Origin: Lachnospiraceae bacterium P6B14
GTDB lineage: Bacteria > Bacillota > Clostridia > Lachnospirales > Lachnospiraceae
Length of the DNA: 64,000 nucleotides
Direction of reading: 5' to 3'
Assembly (NCBI GenBank): GCA_000687695.1
Contig: JHWZ01000002.1
Coordinates: 124,001-188,000, forward strand
The notes under the pieces were generated by a model. It was not told the DNA's origin. It made no database searches and was given only the letters and a program-made list of their open reading frames with translations. The number at the start of each line of letters is the position of its first letter. Positions within the stretch are counted from its first letter, which is position 1. Positions 8,308 to 17,123 of this stretch are shown piece by piece. The position numbers were made by a program, and so were the translations under genes.

Positions 8308-9585
8308 ATGAAGAAATGCGCAATTTGTGGGAAGGAATATCCAGATAAGGTAAAGTTTTGTGTAAAATGCGGAAAACCACTTGAGGAAACAGGGGTTAAT
8401 CAAACTCCGCAGCCTGAGCCGGTTCCGATTCCTAAGCCTGAGCCAAAGCCGGAACCGAAACCTGAGCCAAAGCCGGAACCGAAACCGGAGCCGATACCGG
8501 TACCAATGCCGGAGCCGGCGCCACAGCCAGTTCAATCTCAGTATCAGGCGCCTATGAATAATCAGTCAAATACAAGCACCGGAATAAACTCTTTTGCTAC
8601 GAACAATAACTTGAACTATACAGCGGGAAAGGGTAAAACCGGTTCGAAGGGGCTACTCATTGGAGTTATCATCGCACTTGGAGTGGTAATCCTGGCAGCG
8701 ACTGCAGTGATTATTATAATGCTAACAAAAGATGATACACCGAATCAGGCAAGTCAGCAGACGCAGATAAATGAATCTGTTGTGCCCGAAAGCAATACTG
8801 ACACTCCTGCTTCAGAAGAACCAGAAAATGAAGATAGCACCGAGTCAGAGGAGAAAGAGGAGGTATCAGAACCTCAGGATATCTCCGAATACCAGCAATA
8901 CTATGACTCGATTGAAGATACATTTGGGAAATATATCATGTCCGGAACAGAGTCTGGCCAGTATTCTGCATACCTTGGTGGACTTGGAACGGCTCTTAGC
9001 GGAAGTGATGTAAAAGCATGCGAGTATAACTATAATCAGTTGAAGAGTCTTGAGGAAACACTTGAGACTAGTTCAAAAGAACGGATCACTAAGCTTCAGA
9101 ACGAGATGAAGAAGCTTAAAGCCAAGTCCTCAACAAAAAAGGTGGCAAAAAGCGTATCCTTCATTAAAGCAGAGACTGAAGCGCAGATTGCAGCTGATTC
9201 CGGGGATTATAAGAAGGCAAAGTCAAAATATGATAGTTGTATCAAAAAACTGAAGAAGGCCGCAAAGTCAAAGAAAAAGAAGAAATCGAACGATGACTAC
9301 TACAAGTCATCACGTAGAGACGATACAACTCAGGAGATTCTTTACACAAGAAGACTTACAGATTCTGAGGTACGTTCTTTAGGTGCTGAGAAGAAGAGAT
9401 ATTATATGAATACGCTATTTGCGATTTATGGGTATCGCTTCAATAATAAGACGATTCAATCTTTCTTCGACAATCAGAGCTGGTATTATCCGGACACATC
9501 TGTTGCTGTTGGAGATCAGCAGACTATTAAGAGCTACTTCAATGATAACGCAAAATATAACTATAGAAAACTTGGTGGAGAGTAA
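8308..9585 (+). CDS. Zinc-ribbon membrane protein with YARHG ectodomain
   Basis: This 425-residue protein starts at ATG 8308, eight bases after AAGGAGG. A longer in-frame reading from TTG 8218 has no such site. Order: zinc ribbon with Cys4, Cys7, Cys18, Cys21; a Pro-Glu-Pro-Lys tandem spacer at about 40-75; one membrane helix at about 113-138; an acidic Ser/Glu linker; a Lys-rich helical part (235-335); and a C-terminal YARHG-type domain, visible as 'AIYGYRFNNKTIQSFFDNQS' followed by 'WYYP'. The topology should be zinc ribbon inside, YARHG outside. YARHG domains are extracellular modules of unknown ligand, often in cell-wall-associated proteins. The amidase gene follows 12 bp downstream, in the same unit led by promoter-element copy 1. 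This fits a job in sensing or servicing the wall. Confidence 0.85.
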   Translation: MKKCAICGKEYPDKVKFCVKCGKPLEETGVNQTPQPEPVPIPKPEPKPEPKPEPKPEPKPEPIPVPMPEPAPQPVQSQYQAPMNNQSNTSTGINSFATNNNLNYTAGKGKTGSKGLLIGVIIALGVVILAATAVIIIMLTKDDTPNQASQQTQINESVVPESNTDTPASEEPENEDSTESEEKEEVSEPQDISEYQQYYDSIEDTFGKYIMSGTESGQYSAYLGGLGTALSGSDVKACEYNYNQLKSLEETLETSSKERITKLQNEMKKLKAKSSTKKVAKSVSFIKAETEAQIAADSGDYKKAKSKYDSCIKKLKKAAKSKKKKKSNDDYYKSSRRDDTTQEILYTRRLTDSEVRSLGAEKKRYYMNTLFAIYGYRFNNKTIQSFFDNQSWYYPDTSVAVGDQQTIKSYFNDNAKYNYRKLGGE

Positions 9586-9597
9586 AGGGACTGGTAA

Positions 9598-10515
9598 ATG
9601 AAGCGAATTGATCGGATGAGAGAAGGTACTTTAACTAAAAAGACGCTGGTGGTAATACTGGCTGTATTGGCATTAATAATAGCTATTGAAGCTATAGTCC
9701 TTATTGCTATTTCTCATAAATCCAATCCAAACAAAGAAACTGTTGTATCCGAAGCGACACAAACACCAGAGGTGGTTCCCACTCTTACACCGGAGCCTAT
9801 GGTAGAACCGACACAAGTGCCAACTTTGGAACCAACAGAAGCACCTACACCAGAACCAATACCTGAAGAAACGGAAACACCAACAAATGGGTATAAGATT
9901 GCCATTGATCCGGGACATCAGTTGAATTCAGATGGAGGGCAAGAACCAATAGGACCTGGATCATCAACAAAAAAGGATAAGGTGTCAAGTGGGACGGCTG
10001 GTGTGTCAACAGGTGTCCCTGAGTATCAGCTAAATCTTGACATAGCCAAAAAACTGAAAAAAGAGTTAAAAGCACGTGGTTACGAAGTTTATATGATCCG
10101 AACCAAGAATGATGTCCGGATATCCAATATTGAAAGGGCGCAGGCAGCGAACGATAGCGGGGCGGATATCTATATTCGTCTTCACGCGGATGGATCTGAT
10201 AGTCATAGTGTTCATGGAGCTAGTGCTTTGTATCCGACGCCGGATAACCCATATGTTTCTCATTTGAGTAAGAAATCAAAGAGATTATCTCAGTGCGTTA
10301 TAGATGCGTACTGCGAAAAAACGGGGATTGATAACCGTGGGCTTTCAAAAAGAGATGACTTAACAGGGACAAACTGGAGTGAGATACCAGTGACGTTGCT
10401 TGAAATGGGGTTTATGAGTAACGCCGCTGAAGATGAACTTATGCAGGATGAATCGATGCAAAAGGATATGGCGGAAGGAATTGCAGACGGAATTGATAAT
10501 TATTTCGGCTTATAG
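9598..10515 (+). CDS. Membrane-anchored N-acetylmuramoyl-L-alanine amidase (Amidase_3)
   Basis: This 305-residue protein cleaves the amide bond between muramic acid and the stem peptide of peptidoglycan. It has a membrane anchor at about 15-40, a Thr/Pro/Glu linker at 45-98 and an Amidase_3 catalytic domain at 100-305. Zinc ligands and catalytic residues typical of the family are all present: His107 in DPGHQ, Glu142 in PEYQLN, His196 in RLHADG, and Glu269 in LLEMGFMSN. The anchor implies action at the outer membrane face. The ribosome site is weak (AAAGGGA) and the gene lies 12 bp after the YARHG gene, so coupling to it is likely. As a cell-wall hydrolase in a unit with the shared promoter element, it is a plausible output of the envelope-sensing sigma factors. 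Confidence 0.93.
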   Translation: MKRIDRMREGTLTKKTLVVILAVLALIIAIEAIVLIAISHKSNPNKETVVSEATQTPEVVPTLTPEPMVEPTQVPTLEPTEAPTPEPIPEETETPTNGYKIAIDPGHQLNSDGGQEPIGPGSSTKKDKVSSGTAGVSTGVPEYQLNLDIAKKLKKELKARGYEVYMIRTKNDVRISNIERAQAANDSGADIYIRLHADGSDSHSVHGASALYPTPDNPYVSHLSKKSKRLSQCVIDAYCEKTGIDNRGLSKRDDLTGTNWSEIPVTLLEMGFMSNAAEDELMQDESMQKDMAEGIADGIDNYFGL

Positions 10516-10576
10516 ATCCCGAAAAATCGTTGTTTTTTAAAAAATCTAAGTTTTTTTGAAAAAAATTTGATTTTTT

Positions 10577-10617
10577 AAAACCTGAATGGAACTCCGTGTG
10601 TTGTATAGGTGAAAGGG
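10577..10617 (+). promoter_or_regulatory. Shared 41-bp promoter-like element, copy 2
   Basis: AAAACC (10577-10582), 15 bp, then GTGTTGTATA (10598-10607) and GGTGAAAGGG, again after A/T tracts. It leads the unit 10685-16482, which ends in the first sigma factor, so the sigma factor would control its own operon, as is usual for ECF factors. The 15-bp spacer holds AATGGAACTCC, which is complementary to the downstream ribosome site apart from one bulged base. Confidence 0.75.
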
Positions 10618-10684
10618 CAAGGAAGACGGCCCAAAACCAAACAACACATATTAAATCCCGAGAAGCGGGTGAAAGGAGTTCATT

Positions 10685-11050
10685 ATGATGAGCACATTAC
10701 CAATTTACAAGAAAGTAGGTCTTTTTGCATCAATCGGAGCATCAGTACTTATGGTACTGAGTCTGTACCTTGGAGGAAACACAGCTCCGGAAACATTTGG
10801 AAGATTTATGGCAGATGCTGTAAGTGTGATTGCAGTTATCCTTCTGATTGCGGCAATGGTTACAGGTGGAATTGTAGATGCATTTGGTATTTCGTTAAAG
10901 GCAGCAAGAATTGCATGGCATCTGTGCCCGTTCTGGATTGTTGATCTGGTGGTTGCCCTTACAGCTGGACTGTTTACATTTCTTGCTATGATGATCCTTC
11001 CGATCATTCCGTTCATTGTTAATTGCAGACGTTATGCTTATGGGGATTAA
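10685..11050 (+). CDS. Small four-helix membrane protein, paralogue 2 of 3
   Basis: This 121-residue protein opens with MMSTLPIYKKVGLFASIGAS, has four hydrophobic segments, keeps the 'VTGGIVDAFGISLKAAR' loop, and ends in 'LPIIPFIVNCRRYAYGD'. The two ATGs in tandem (10685, 10688) are both usable after GAAAGGAG. The 5' region matches that of the gene at 7778 over the ribosome site and first 17 codons, which shows a recent copy event or selection on the leader. A short hairpin (10657-10669) sits directly before the ribosome site. It heads the operon of zinc-ribbon genes. Function unknown. Confidence 0.85.
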   Translation: MMSTLPIYKKVGLFASIGASVLMVLSLYLGGNTAPETFGRFMADAVSVIAVILLIAAMVTGGIVDAFGISLKAARIAWHLCPFWIVDLVVALTAGLFTFLAMMILPIIPFIVNCRRYAYGD

Positions 11051-11099
11051 ATAAACACACGTAATCAATCTCGTGAAAAGCGAGTGAAAGGAGTACACT

Positions 11100-11489
11100 A
11101 TGCTTAATCAGTTACCAACATACAAAAAAGTAGGCTTTTTTGCCTCGATCCTTGCAACAATTTTAATGACAGGTGGCCTTGTCCTCATGTTTGCTATCCC
11201 TGGAGCATCTAAAAACGACTCAATAATCGGGATGCTTCTTACAGTGCCAATCGTGATAGGGTTTATATGTATGCTTGTAGCATATTTCACAGGTGGTATT
11301 GTTGAAGCATTTAGGATGGCGCTCAATATCGGAAAATGGGGATGGTTGGTTGTACCGTTTCCGGCAGATATCTTTACGGGTATAATTGCAACGATTCTTG
11401 CACTTTACGTATTTATCGCTTTTCCAGTGGTTCCTATGTATAAGAGCTGCAAGAACTATGTTATGGAAAATGGTGGTTATATAGAATAA
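11100..11489 (+). CDS. Small four-helix membrane protein, paralogue 3 of 3
   Basis: This 129-residue protein is the most diverged of the three small membrane paralogues: MLNQLPTYKKVGFFASILAT at the start, 'FTGGIVEAFRMALNIGKWGW' between helices 2 and 3, and 'FPVVPMYKSCKNYVMENGGYIE' at the end. The shared Tyr-Lys-Lys-Val-Gly lead, the Gly-Gly-Ile-x-x-Ala-Phe loop and the single Cys near the C-terminus are kept in all three. It follows paralogue 2 by 49 bp, and its leader has the same small hairpin (11070-11084) and TGAAAGGAG site. Probably cotranscribed with the zinc-ribbon genes. Function unknown. Confidence 0.85.
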   Translation: MLNQLPTYKKVGFFASILATILMTGGLVLMFAIPGASKNDSIIGMLLTVPIVIGFICMLVAYFTGGIVEAFRMALNIGKWGWLVVPFPADIFTGIIATILALYVFIAFPVVPMYKSCKNYVMENGGYIE

Positions 11490-11508
11490 TTAAACGGAGG
11501 GATTGCTT

Positions 11509-12459
11509 ATGTTTTGTCCAAATTGTGGAAACCAGATAGAAAGTGGTCAAAAGTTCTGTGCTTCTTGCGGAGAAAAGCTGGATATTGAAGAATATCTAGA
11601 CGAAGAAAAAACTACAGAAAATGCAAACTCTACACCTGTAGTCGAGGAAAAGCATTCAACCGGATCTGCCCAAGGAAAACAGGGGAAAAGCTGTGTGTGC
11701 TGCGGTGGCAAGGTCAATCTCCTTACAAGAACAAAACTGATGGATGGCAATTATTTGTGTTCAAACTGTACATCGATTGTTCCTGGATACATGAAAAAAA
11801 GCATCAAGGATTGGTTTGTAGATGATTATTATGAGTACAAGGATTATCGAAAGTATTCACAAGAATCGCTCGCACCGATGTATAATGAGATGGCATCATA
11901 CGGAAAGATAAGTTTGGATCTGGAGCATGGCTTGTTCTATTTGAATGGAGGGTTCCTTGGAGGACTTAAGCCAGATACTTTGATTCTTGAGATGAAAAAT
12001 GTAATGTATTATGAGTTTGACTTTATCCCCAAAGAATACAAGGAAGGTATGTTTAGCGACACTGTATATGGAAAAACAGTATTTCTTATAGCCATGGAGA
12101 AACCTTCATTTGTTTATATGATGGTGTTGGATAAAGAGATCAAGACAAAAGGACGTGTTTCTGGAATCTTTTCAAAAAAGCTTGTTTACGAGATGCCAAA
12201 AAAACTTGAAAAGTTTGAGGCAAACTTTGAGAGGGCATATCTAAGAGCACATCCGGATGAGAACACATATGGTGTTGAATACGACGAAGCACTTCGTATT
12301 TTTGGCATCAATGATATTTCTGGAGCTTCAGTTGATGATTTGAAAGCGATTCGAAGTGATTTGGTTCGACAGATTGAAAACCAAATTGAAAGTGGCTCGG
12401 CAGATGATGAACTGCGAAGGATCAATGGTGCTTTCAATTGTTTGAAAATGGAAATCTAA
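11509..12459 (+). CDS. Soluble double zinc-ribbon protein (DUF4428-like second ribbon)
   Basis: This 316-residue protein starts at ATG 11509 after CGGAGG. The first ribbon is CPNC-x10-CASC (residues 3-20). After an acidic linker, a second cysteine cluster (CVCC ... LCSNC, about 63-88) with 'GGKVNLLTRTKLMDGNYLCS' looks like a DUF4428 zinc ribbon. A longer globular part follows ('SYGKISLDLEHGLFYLNGGF'), with strands that resemble a PH-like fold, and the tail is helical with 'IESGSADDELRRINGAFNCLK'. There is no membrane segment, so unlike its neighbours it should act in the cytoplasm, perhaps as an adaptor for the zinc-ribbon ends of the membrane proteins. That role is inference. Confidence 0.8.
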   Translation: MFCPNCGNQIESGQKFCASCGEKLDIEEYLDEEKTTENANSTPVVEEKHSTGSAQGKQGKSCVCCGGKVNLLTRTKLMDGNYLCSNCTSIVPGYMKKSIKDWFVDDYYEYKDYRKYSQESLAPMYNEMASYGKISLDLEHGLFYLNGGFLGGLKPDTLILEMKNVMYYEFDFIPKEYKEGMFSDTVYGKTVFLIAMEKPSFVYMMVLDKEIKTKGRVSGIFSKKLVYEMPKKLEKFEANFERAYLRAHPDENTYGVEYDEALRIFGINDISGASVDDLKAIRSDLVRQIENQIESGSADDELRRINGAFNCLKMEI

Positions 12460-12479
12460 AAACCAAGGAGGATTTGCTT

Positions 12480-13160
12480 ATGTTTTGCCCAAACTGCGGT
12501 ACACAGGTAGACGATGGAACTAAGTTCTGTACAGAGTGCGGAAACAGTCTTGATGTTTCTCAGTACGAAAACAATCCTACAAACGAAGATAACACATCTG
12601 AAACGGAGCCGTTTGTGGAAGAAAAATCAGATGAAACACAACCGATTTCCGAACCGGAGGAATCTAAAAAGGTTGTAAGTGGGGAAGAAAAGTCTGAGGT
12701 GTCAGATAAATCAGAACCAGATAAAGTTCAAAATAATCAAGAGACACAGCAGCAGGACGATTTACAAGGGATCGATAAGGCTCAACAGGTTCTCCAGAAT
12801 ACGATTCAATCTATTACAGGTTCGGTGAAATCCGCAGTAAATGGTAATGGGACCGGACAATCAACAGGCTCAAATACAGAGCCAAAGCGTGAACAAGAGT
12901 ATGCACCCGTTAGTCACTATGATTCCAGGTTTAGCTATGAACCGTTGTCTACATGGGCATACTTTGGATATACACTTCTTTTTTCCATTCCGATAATCGG
13001 ATGGATTGCTTTGATCGTTTTTGCGGCTAGCAATACGGGAAACATTCATTTGAGAAATTTTGCGAGATCATATTTTTGCACATTGATTATTGTGATAATA
13101 CTCATTGTAATCTTTTATTACAGTGTATCACAGTATGGCCCATGGTGGTGGGGATTCTGA
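12480..13160 (+). CDS. Zinc-ribbon protein with C-terminal membrane segments
   Basis: This 226-residue protein starts at ATG 12480 after AAGGAGG, 20 bp after the previous stop. An N-terminal ribbon MFCPNCGTQVDDGTKFCTEC is followed by a long disordered acidic and Gln-rich linker (about 30-145), then two hydrophobic helices near 165-190 and 200-218, and an aromatic tail 'YGPWWWGF'. Both ends should face the cytoplasm if both helices cross. The layout (ribbon, floppy linker, membrane) is common in Firmicute zinc-ribbon membrane proteins with no known activity. It is part of the operon led by promoter-element copy 2. Confidence 0.8.
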   Translation: MFCPNCGTQVDDGTKFCTECGNSLDVSQYENNPTNEDNTSETEPFVEEKSDETQPISEPEESKKVVSGEEKSEVSDKSEPDKVQNNQETQQQDDLQGIDKAQQVLQNTIQSITGSVKSAVNGNGTGQSTGSNTEPKREQEYAPVSHYDSRFSYEPLSTWAYFGYTLLFSIPIIGWIALIVFAASNTGNIHLRNFARSYFCTLIIVIILIVIFYYSVSQYGPWWWGF

Positions 13161-13190
13161 TTTACAACAAACTTAAAGGAGGCAATGAAC

Positions 13191-14744
13191 ATGTTTTGTC
13201 CTAATTGTGGTAATAAGGTAAAGGAAGGCGCAAAGTTTTGCGGTGAATGTGGCAATAAGATAGAGATTACAGAACTTGCGGAATCATCTGAAACTGTAGA
13301 GAATGAAATCAACGAGCAAAAATCCGGGGTGGAAGCACCTGTTTCAAGTGGAGAAGCAGTTGACGAAAACCAGAATGCTTCAGAAATACAGCAGCCTGAG
13401 AATGATAGCCAGACAATTGTAAATGAGACACATAATCAGACATTGAATCAAAATTCAAGTTCATATGGTTCGGTTGAGTCAGTTCAGCAAGGAACTCAAG
13501 CTCCTAAGTCATATGCGGCAGCGGTAGGAAGTGGAATCAATTCGGTGAGCCAAAAGACCGGACTAAGTAAAAATACCGTTATAGGGATTATTGCAGGTGG
13601 CGCAGCGTTGCTAGTTACGATTGTTATCATTATTATAGTTGCACTTGCTAATAGATATAAAAAAGTTGATCTGAATGAATTGTTTGAATATGAGATTGTT
13701 GGGGCAAATGGATATGGAACGATTCATTCTGGCATATCAGATGGTAGTCTTGAGGATGCAGTGGTTGAAGCGTTAGGGATTACTGATGGTGATAAAGAAG
13801 ATATGACGAGAATCCGGACAGATTATTATCTGTTTAGTGAAGAGTTTGGGGATCCGATCTCTTATGAGTGGGATAAAACAGAAAACCTTTCAAATGGTGA
13901 TTCTGTTCACCTTACATGGGATGTGAATGACGATATTTTGAAGGATGAATTCGGCATCGTGTTTACCCATAGTGATATAGATGTCACCGTAGAAGGACTA
14001 TCGGATGTTGAGACTATAGATGCTTTTGAAGGTTTAACCGTAAGCTTTGAGGGAATGAGCGGGGAAGGCACTGCCAGCCTTGATTCGAGCGGTTCAAGAG
14101 CTTCCGAATTAGAGTTCCAACTAGATAATGAATATAACTTATCAAATGGGGATGTGGTAACAGTATCTATTTTTTCTCCAGATGGAGGAGATTTGTCAGA
14201 GTATTGTGCACAAAAAGGATATATCCCTTCAGAAACGAGCAAAGAGTTTACAGTAGAAGGGCTTGGTGAGTATCTTTCTTCAGCAGAACAACTGTTGGAT
14301 GATGATATTGTGAAACTTAAGAATGAGGCAGAATCTGTTCTTCGTGCCCAGCAAGCTGAGGAAATGGGCGATAAAGAAAAACTCGTTGGGTTTGAATACG
14401 GGGGAATCTATGTGCTATCGGAAAGGAATGGAAGCCAGGATCCGCATAACAAGCTGTATGTAATCTATACGCTTAATGCTAAGAATCCAGATGGAAAGTC
14501 AAGTGTGATTCAGTATTGTGGATACAAAAATGTGATTCTTGAATCAGATGGTAGTATTACCGTTGATTATAACGATGTAATCCATCCAACTGCTGGCGGA
14601 TGGTTTTCGGATGGTGAAGGAGACAATGTTTATACGAAGGAAGGCGGTACATACCTGTATCATGGCTATGCTTCGTTCGACGATTTTATGCAAAAAAAGA
14701 TCACAGCTGAAGAAGATCAATATACAAGTTCGTTTAGATCATAA
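13191..14744 (+). CDS. Zinc-ribbon membrane protein with large ectodomain
   Basis: This 517-residue protein starts at ATG 13191, eight bases after AAAGGAGG. An ATG at 13185 is in frame but too close to the site. Order: ribbon with four Cys in the first 20 residues; a Gln/Ser/Asn-rich linker (30-125); one membrane helix at about 130-152 ('IIAGGAALLVTIVIIIIVAL'); and an ectodomain of about 360 residues. The ectodomain begins with a 'LNELFEYEIVGANGYG' strand pattern. It contains two repeated beta units, each with 'LSNGD.V.L/V' (around 225 and 315), which suggests tandem Ig-like folds, and ends in a mixed domain. Similar zinc-ribbon proteins are widespread in Firmicutes, often annotated only as zinc-ribbon domain proteins. 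It may be a receptor or wall-contact protein of the regulon. Confidence 0.82.
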   Translation: MFCPNCGNKVKEGAKFCGECGNKIEITELAESSETVENEINEQKSGVEAPVSSGEAVDENQNASEIQQPENDSQTIVNETHNQTLNQNSSSYGSVESVQQGTQAPKSYAAAVGSGINSVSQKTGLSKNTVIGIIAGGAALLVTIVIIIIVALANRYKKVDLNELFEYEIVGANGYGTIHSGISDGSLEDAVVEALGITDGDKEDMTRIRTDYYLFSEEFGDPISYEWDKTENLSNGDSVHLTWDVNDDILKDEFGIVFTHSDIDVTVEGLSDVETIDAFEGLTVSFEGMSGEGTASLDSSGSRASELEFQLDNEYNLSNGDVVTVSIFSPDGGDLSEYCAQKGYIPSETSKEFTVEGLGEYLSSAEQLLDDDIVKLKNEAESVLRAQQAEEMGDKEKLVGFEYGGIYVLSERNGSQDPHNKLYVIYTLNAKNPDGKSSVIQYCGYKNVILESDGSITVDYNDVIHPTAGGWFSDGEGDNVYTKEGGTYLYHGYASFDDFMQKKITAEEDQYTSSFRS

Positions 14745-14766
14745 TTGTTGATGAGTGGAGGTTGCT

Positions 14767-16482
14767 ATGTTTTGTCCCAATTGTGGTAAAGAGATCAAAC
14801 CAGGTCAAAGGTTTTGTGTAGGCTGCGGAACGAAAGCATCTCTGAAAAATGCTGATCCGGTTCAAGATTCGGAGAGTATAGAAATAAAGAACCTGGTGGA
14901 GCGTGCAAAAAGTGGTGATGAGTCTGCATTTCAGGCACTTTACGAAAAGACAAATAAGCGAAACTATTACGTTGCGCTGAAAATGGTTAAAACAGATGCT
15001 GATGCACAGGATGTTTTGCAGGATGCATATATTCGAATCTATCAGCACTTGGATCAGTATACCTACAATGGAGAAAGCAGTTTTGCCTCATGGAGTTCGA
15101 AGATAGTATCAAATACTGCATTGAATCATCTAAGGAAGAAGCAAGCTGTACTCTTTTCTGATATTGAGGGTGATCAAGAAGGTGATTTCACACTCGAAAT
15201 AGAAGATGAGGATGAATCTCGCCAGCCGGAGTTAGCCTATGATAAGAAAGAGACCTCACAGATTGTCCAAGAACTGCTGGATACTCTTTCGGATGAACAG
15301 CGAGTCTGTGCAATGATGTTCTATTACCAGGAACAATCCGTAAAGGAGATAGCATCAGAAATTGGCTGCTCAGAAAATACGGTAAAAAGCCGTCTAAACT
15401 ATGCTCGAAAGAATATGATGGGTAAAGCAGAAGAACTCAAGAAAAGGGGAATCCTTACTGGTATCCTTTCAATGGCTGGTCTGTTTGCAATTCTTCGCTC
15501 GAACGAAGCCCTTGCATCGGTTTCTACGCCTGACACATCCGCATTTTTTGCAAAATTGTTATCAGAAGGAAACTCCGAATCAATGGGTGTATCTGGTATG
15601 GGAACATCTGGTATTGAATCAACAAGTTCTTTAAACGGAACCGCATCGATATCTGGTGCCAGTGCTTCTACGACAGCAAGTACGGTTGCTGGTGCGGCGG
15701 GAACTGGTATAGGAGCAAAAATAGCTATTGGAGCATTATGTGGGACATTAGCAGTGGCGGGTGGAGCCGCGGTATTTATGAACTTGCCATCAGGGAATAA
15801 TAATACAACTGTTAAGGAGCTTTCTACCGAAAATGTGGATGAAACCGATAATTCACCTGTATCAGGAGGTGCTACATCAACCACTCCTGAACCAACCATA
15901 GAACCGACGCCAGAAAGAAAAGATCCGTTAGAGTATTCTGTTGAGGATTGTGAAAACAAAATAAAAGAATTAAAAGCATCCAAGCCAGTTAAAAAGATAA
16001 AAAAAGGCCGGATGGAAATATTAAGCGGATCGATACAGGCAGTTGTAAATTCGATGGGTTCTGGTGAGAAAAGACTCATAAGAGACGATGAGTCTATCAA
16101 AGAAATACTACAGAGTCAATCGCTTGAATTCTTAGGGGAAAGGCTTATTGATCCTGATAAGGACTGGTATATAGAGCTTTCTGATGCAAAAGAACTTTGG
16201 AGTAGTTTTTTTGGATTCAAAGAGGATGATAAAATTGTCATTTTTGATGAAGGTGGTTGGGAAAAAACCGAGGATGATATGATTCATGATGTTGCTGATG
16301 GGGAACTGGGATTATACCCAATTGAAAAATCTATAAAGGTTTATGAAGATGATGAATGTCGCCTTATTACCGGAAAGGCAATACCGGAATATGAAGGTGA
16401 AGATGAGTTGTTATTTGAGATTCTTCTAAAGAGAATTGACGGATTTGATCCCGGTACACTATTATACATCAAGACATCATAA
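14767..16482 (+). CDS. Membrane-tethered ECF-type sigma factor with zinc ribbon, copy 1
   Basis: This 571-residue protein starts at ATG 14767 after TGGAGG. Order: zinc ribbon (Cys3, Cys6, Cys17, Cys20); sigma region 2 at about 45-122, with the 'DAQDVLQDAYIRIYQHLDQY' core-binding and -10 helices and 'FASWSSKIVSNTALNHLRKK'; an acidic link; sigma region 4 at 165-215, with an LSDEQRVCAMMFYYQEQSVK start and the 'EIASEIGCSENTVKSRLNYA' helix-turn-helix; a hydrophobic stretch 229-244; a Ser/Thr/Gly-rich linker; a strong membrane helix 314-340; and a C-terminal domain of about 230 residues, probably outside. If both hydrophobic stretches cross, the tail would be inside. ECF factors are normally soluble and held by a separate anti-sigma; here factor, anchor and putative sensor are one chain. 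It closes the operon led by promoter-element copy 2. Confidence 0.88.
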   Translation: MFCPNCGKEIKPGQRFCVGCGTKASLKNADPVQDSESIEIKNLVERAKSGDESAFQALYEKTNKRNYYVALKMVKTDADAQDVLQDAYIRIYQHLDQYTYNGESSFASWSSKIVSNTALNHLRKKQAVLFSDIEGDQEGDFTLEIEDEDESRQPELAYDKKETSQIVQELLDTLSDEQRVCAMMFYYQEQSVKEIASEIGCSENTVKSRLNYARKNMMGKAEELKKRGILTGILSMAGLFAILRSNEALASVSTPDTSAFFAKLLSEGNSESMGVSGMGTSGIESTSSLNGTASISGASASTTASTVAGAAGTGIGAKIAIGALCGTLAVAGGAAVFMNLPSGNNNTTVKELSTENVDETDNSPVSGGATSTTPEPTIEPTPERKDPLEYSVEDCENKIKELKASKPVKKIKKGRMEILSGSIQAVVNSMGSGEKRLIRDDESIKEILQSQSLEFLGERLIDPDKDWYIELSDAKELWSSFFGFKEDDKIVIFDEGGWEKTEDDMIHDVADGELGLYPIEKSIKVYEDDECRLITGKAIPEYEGEDELLFEILLKRIDGFDPGTLLYIKTS

Positions 16483-16596
16483 AAAAGCATTGCGGGATAT
16501 TGTTATGAATGTTCAATGGCTGTTTTACTGGAATCTGAAGGTTAAACAACCCAAGAATAGAATGATTATTCACCCTGTTTAGGGAGGAATGAAGAA

Positions 16597-16956
16597 ATGA
16601 GCATACTTGGGAATATAATTTGGTTTCTGACAGGAGGGTTTATTGCAGGTTTAGGCTGGCTGGTATTAGGGTGCCTTTGGTGTATTACAATTATAGGAAT
16701 ACCGATTGGTATACAGTGCTTCAAATTTGCCGGGCTGTCATTTTTTCCGTTCGGGAAACATGTGGAATATGATGACGGACTCGGTTCCATTATTCTGAAT
16801 ATATTTTGGGTGTTACTTGTGGGGATTGAGATGTCGCTGTTTCATCTTATTATTGGCGCAATACTCTGTTGTACGGTGATTGGGATACCGTTCGGATTAC
16901 AGCATTTCAAAATTGCAAAGTTAGCATTTTTGCCATTTGGAACAGGAGTTTTTTGA
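16597..16956 (+). CDS. YccF-family membrane protein
   Basis: This 119-residue protein starts after AGGGAGGA. It consists of two tandem YccF-type units, each with a Gly-rich hydrophobic helix followed by 'IIGIPIGIQCFKFAGLSFFP' (residues about 32-51) or 'VIGIPFGLQHFKIAKLAFLP' (about 95-114), and a terminal 'FG' turn. YccF proteins are small inner-membrane proteins of unknown activity. The gene lies 114 bp after the first sigma factor with no obvious terminator between, so it may belong to the same unit. Confidence 0.88.
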   Translation: MSILGNIIWFLTGGFIAGLGWLVLGCLWCITIIGIPIGIQCFKFAGLSFFPFGKHVEYDDGLGSIILNIFWVLLVGIEMSLFHLIIGAILCCTVIGIPFGLQHFKIAKLAFLPFGTGVF

Positions 16957-17123
16957 TGTACAAAATAAAAAAGACTGGATGGGATTTCAGTGACCTTAAA
17001 ACCGTTGGGACATCAAGAAAAATATGCAGTTTATTCTAAAGTATTGAATGACTGAATCGGGACATGGCAATTGTTGTAAATGCGGTATAGTCGAATTACG
17101 GATTGATTTTTTGGTAGGAAAAT

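Noticed and set aside
8440-8535. Tandem repeats resembling a CRISPR or satellite
   Set aside because: They encode in-frame Pro-Glu-Pro-Lys spacer repeats of the zinc-ribbon protein. There are no spacers of CRISPR type.
15550-16482. C-terminal half of sigma copy 1 as a separate anti-sigma gene
   Set aside because: The frame runs without interruption from the sigma part through the membrane helix, and no internal ribosome site with ATG was found.
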